From the NCBI GenBank assembly GCA_025782575.1, contig JALGYY010000004.1, positions 167,769-231,768 on the forward strand: 64,000 nucleotides of DNA. The letters run 5' to 3'. Shown in pieces: positions 61,921 through 64,000 of this stretch. The stretch's first letter is position 1; the number at the start of each line of letters is the position of its first letter. This stretch comes from a bacterium (GTDB lineage Bacteria; Orphanbacterota; Orphanbacteria; Orphanbacterales; Orphanbacteraceae). The notes below the pieces were generated by a model. It was not told where the DNA came from, did no database searches, and saw nothing but the letters and a program-made list of their open reading frames with translations. The position numbers were made by a program, and so were the translations under genes.

Positions 61921-62502
61921 ATGTCTTCATTTAAGAAATTGTTGCAAGATGTAAGAGCATGCACGATATGCGAAGAGCGCCTACCTCTCGGTCCTCGCCC
62001 GGCAATCCAGATTCACCCGAAGGCTCGTATTCTGGTTGCAGGGCAGGCGCCGGGCAGAAAGGTTCATGAGTCAGGTATCCCTTTCGATGATCCAAGTGGG
62101 AATCGCTTGCGCGATTGGATGGGCGTTTCAAAAGAAGTGTTTTATGACCCCGGGCAAGTCGCCCTGTTACCGATGGGCTTCTGCTATCCGGGGACAGGAA
62201 GATCCGGGGATCTTCCCCCACGGCCCGAATGCGAACCCGCCTGGCGCCGGCAGTTACTCGATCATCTAACCAATCTGGAGCTGACTATCGTGCTTGGCAA
62301 ATACGCACAGGCCTTCCACTTCGGTAGATCAAGCGTATCGCTTACTGAATTAGTAAAATCATGGGCGAACTATTGGCCAGAGATGGTTCCACTGCCCCAC
62401 CCCAGCCCGAGAAACAATATCTGGCTACGGAAAAACCCCTGGTTTGAGGAGGAATTGCTTCCACCGCTTAGAAAAAGAATATCGGATATACTGGTGGGAT
62501 GA
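61921..62502 (+). CDS. Uracil-DNA glycosylase superfamily protein
   Basis: The 193-residue product has the UDG fold pattern: an N-terminal CTICEERLPLG (Cys pair), VAGQAPGRKVHESGIPFDDPSGNRLRDWMG (the motif A region, where family 4 has GEAPG), FCYPG, and the later HPSPRN motif. Four Cys residues could carry a 4Fe-4S cluster as in families 4/5, but the second pair is spaced irregularly. It could excise uracil or be a related non-glycosylase member. ATG 61921 is preferred over GTG 61906. Confidence 0.8.
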   Translation: MSSFKKLLQDVRACTICEERLPLGPRPAIQIHPKARILVAGQAPGRKVHESGIPFDDPSGNRLRDWMGVSKEVFYDPGQVALLPMGFCYPGTGRSGDLPPRPECEPAWRRQLLDHLTNLELTIVLGKYAQAFHFGRSSVSLTELVKSWANYWPEMVPLPHPSPRNNIWLRKNPWFEEELLPPLRKRISDILVG

Positions 62503-62536
62503 GCGCTGGGTTTCTGTGGGCTGTCGGCGGGGTCAA

Positions 62537-63040
62537 ATGTTGATTCGAATAGAGATCGAAGACGATCGGGAAGCCGTATTTGCAGTTAACGCATCTGCTT
62601 TTGAAACGCCAGCCGAAGCCAATCTGGTTGTCACTTTGCGAGAAGAGGCAGAGCCGGTAATCTCGCTTGTCGCTGAAATGGATGGGGAGATTGTCGGGCA
62701 CATCCTGTTTTCACCTGTTTCGCTGTCGGGGTATCCGGATCTCAAGTTGATGGGGCTTGGCCCCATGGCCGTCGTCCGGGAGCACCAGAGAAAAGGGATC
62801 GGTTCGGCGCTTGTCTCGTCCGGCCTCGAAATGTGCAGGAAGCACGGCTTTGCCGCGGCGGTTGTTTTGGGACACCCCGAATACTATCCACGCTTCGGAT
62901 TCTCGCCATCGACCCGATTCGGGATTGATTCGGAATACAAAGTTCCGGAGGAGGTGTTCATGGCAATGGAACTACAAGCGGGTTCGCTGAACGGAAAAAC
63001 CGGCAGGGTGAAATATCATACGGCATTCAACGACGTATAG
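62537..63040 (+). CDS. GNAT N-acetyltransferase (YhbS-like)
   Basis: The 167-residue acetyltransferase has the acetyl-CoA motif REHQRKGIGSALVSSGLEMCRKHGF followed by VVLGHPEYYPRFGFSPS, typical of the YhbS/predicted N-acetyltransferase group. The substrate is unknown. The start is at MLIRIEIEDD with a GGCGGGG upstream; the frame is open further upstream into the UDG gene, but that part is not homologous. Confidence 0.87.
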   Translation: MLIRIEIEDDREAVFAVNASAFETPAEANLVVTLREEAEPVISLVAEMDGEIVGHILFSPVSLSGYPDLKLMGLGPMAVVREHQRKGIGSALVSSGLEMCRKHGFAAAVVLGHPEYYPRFGFSPSTRFGIDSEYKVPEEVFMAMELQAGSLNGKTGRVKYHTAFNDV

Positions 63041-63065
63041 AGACGCGCCCCGTCGGGCTAGTTCA

Positions 63066-63079
63066 ATATTGTGTCCCCG
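63066..63079. repeat. Diverged half of the REP-like repeat
   Basis: TATTGTGTCCCCGG shares the TATTGTGTCCCC core of the 29351-29418 palindrome arm, followed by GGAAT where that arm has AGAAC. No matching inverted arm was found nearby. It sits between convergent genes, like the full copy. Confidence 0.6.
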
Positions 63080-63116
63080 GAATCCGACCCCACAACCCTG
63101 TCCGCGCTTCCTGTGA

Positions 63117-63560
63117 CTACTTCACCTGCTTACCCGGTGCAAACGCGAAGTACTTGCTTCCTAAGAAATTGAAGAGTGTGGCGACCAGAATTCCGGCGAA
63201 GTTGGCGAGATAGTGCATTCGCCCACGAGCCATCAGCGGGATCTGAAGGAGCATGGAAATAATCAGGAAACGGACAAGCCATCCTCCGCCACAAACCCCC
63301 ACGAACCGGAGGTACGCCGGGAGCAGGTGCCCCGTCGATTTCTGACGAAAAGTCCAGAGACGGTTCAGCATGAAGTTCCATGTTACGGCGACGAGAAAGG
63401 CCGGGATCGTAGCCAACCTCGGATCCGTCCCTCTGAGCTCCGTCAAGGCTACGTACACGATCGTGTCGACAACAAGCCCGCTTCCGCCGACCAGGCAGAA
63501 CTGGGCAAATTGCCTGAGCGACGGATAACGACTAACGACTCTATCCCAAACAGCCTTCAA
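63117..63560 (-). CDS. GtrA-like membrane protein
   Basis: The 147-residue product has four predicted TM segments and the GtrA signatures QFCLVGGSGLVVDTIVYVAL, NFMLNRLWTFR and ILVATLFNFLGSKYFAF. GtrA-like proteins translocate polyprenyl-linked sugars or act in surface polysaccharide modification. TTG 63560 has GGGAGG 7 bases upstream; the frame is open to 63761, but no better start is visible. A basic tail ends the protein. Confidence 0.85.
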   Translation of the reverse strand: MKAVWDRVVSRYPSLRQFAQFCLVGGSGLVVDTIVYVALTELRGTDPRLATIPAFLVAVTWNFMLNRLWTFRQKSTGHLLPAYLRFVGVCGGGWLVRFLIISMLLQIPLMARGRMHYLANFAGILVATLFNFLGSKYFAFAPGKQVK

Positions 63561-64000
63561 CCTGCTCGCCTCCCGGGTATTGGCATTCCGCCTCTCTACT
63601 TGTCGGCCGCTCCCCCACTTACCCCATACTATCGCAAATGCGGCACGATTGGCGCGGCTTCCCTCTCCTGTCTTCCCATCTGATCGAGCGGAAACCACGC
63701 GTGAGGGCAGGAGAGAGGGTCTCGCTCGACAAAAGAGCGCTGAACGGAAAGGACCCTCCAAGCCGCAGAAAATGTTGTATAGTTAAAGCCTGACCTGGCA
63801 TTGCTCAGCGCTCTTAATCGGTGTGTGCCGTCTTGTCTTTCAGAGAACAGGGGGTGATTGGAAGGTTCTAATTGCTATCGGGCTTCCCTCATGGCCTGTT
63901 TCGCGGATCGGCGGTCGATCGAGTCGATCGAGGCTGGTCACTTACCACGGCTAAATTTCGCGGGGTTCAAAGCCGACCCATTCGACGGGGATTCCCGCGG
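63561..64000. other. Window end without an assignable gene
   Basis: About 440 bases upstream of the GtrA-like gene contain no recognisable RNA. A rightward frame from ATG 63892 (MACFADRRSIESIEAGHLPR) stays open to the window edge and could be the start of a gene, but it has no ribosome-binding site and no recognised family. A leftward frame (63561-63761) is the unlikely N-terminal extension of the GtrA-like gene. Confidence 0.3.

Noticed and set aside
63892-64000. Rightward gene start at the window edge
   Set aside because: Only 36 codons are visible, with no ribosome-binding site or recognised family; noted only as a possibility.

Overview
The window is a chromosomal segment around the replication origin of a high-GC, diderm (outer-membrane) bacterium. 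Three things suggest an uncultured lineage of the FCB group, such as Candidatus Eisenbacteria or Krumholzibacteriota: large secreted proteins ending in a FlgD-Ig-like / type IX-like C-terminal tag, an OprO/P-type porin and DUF3078 barrel, and many TPR-CHAT, kinase and ECF-sigma modules. That placement is inference. No rRNA or tRNA gene and no CRISPR array was found.

Layout. 1-1017: dnaN (minus strand, C-terminus cut by the window edge). 1300-5378: a TPR-CHAT protease (split by a frameshift), an ECF sigma factor and a zinc-finger anti-sigma factor, coupled by 4-base overlaps. 5721-11529: an HNH endonuclease, a 1-Cys peroxiredoxin and a Rax2-like secreted beta-propeller protein interrupted by an amber codon. 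11613-18833 (minus): phosphate regulon phoR, pstS-C-A-B, phoU and a phosphate-type porin, with an 11-bp-periodic PHO-box-like array before pstS. 19067-21681: dnaA flanked on both sides by DnaA-box clusters, read as a bipartite oriC. 21682-29299 (plus): the classic rpmH-rnpA-yidD-yidC-jag-mnmE-mnmG-rsmG cluster. A 25-bp perfect palindrome closes this block against convergent thrC.

29418-40195 is mostly single genes: threonine synthase, a secreted PHP-domain protein, GNAT, a lipoprotein phosphodiesterase, an exported Ni superoxide dismutase, a DUF3078 barrel, MscS and MscL, a DUF4197 lipoprotein, an N-formylglutamate amidohydrolase-like protein, HIT and rpmG. 40581-43988 is a compact nhaR / baeRF-like / tandem-Usp stress cluster. 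43837-52420 (minus) is a second signalling module: ECF sigma, membrane Ser/Thr kinase and TPR-CHAT protease, followed by an FG-GAP/ASPIC secreted protein. 52583-58350 holds a 1560-residue ASH-repeat protein with a dockerin-like pair and a neighbouring lipoprotein with a cohesin-like domain. 58506-61067 is a CsgG-like TPR lipoprotein and a frameshifted outer-membrane barrel. The right end has a secreted protein of unknown function, a UDG-family protein, a GNAT and a GtrA-like membrane protein.

Gene direction diverges at the dnaA/rpmH interval, as expected for housekeeping genes co-oriented with forks leaving an origin. dnaN lies about 18.6 kb from dnaA, with the Pho regulon and accessory genes between them. 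Three coding regions are broken by one apparent base change each. These could be real decay or sequence errors; TAG is a normal terminal stop elsewhere in the window, so code reassignment is not indicated.
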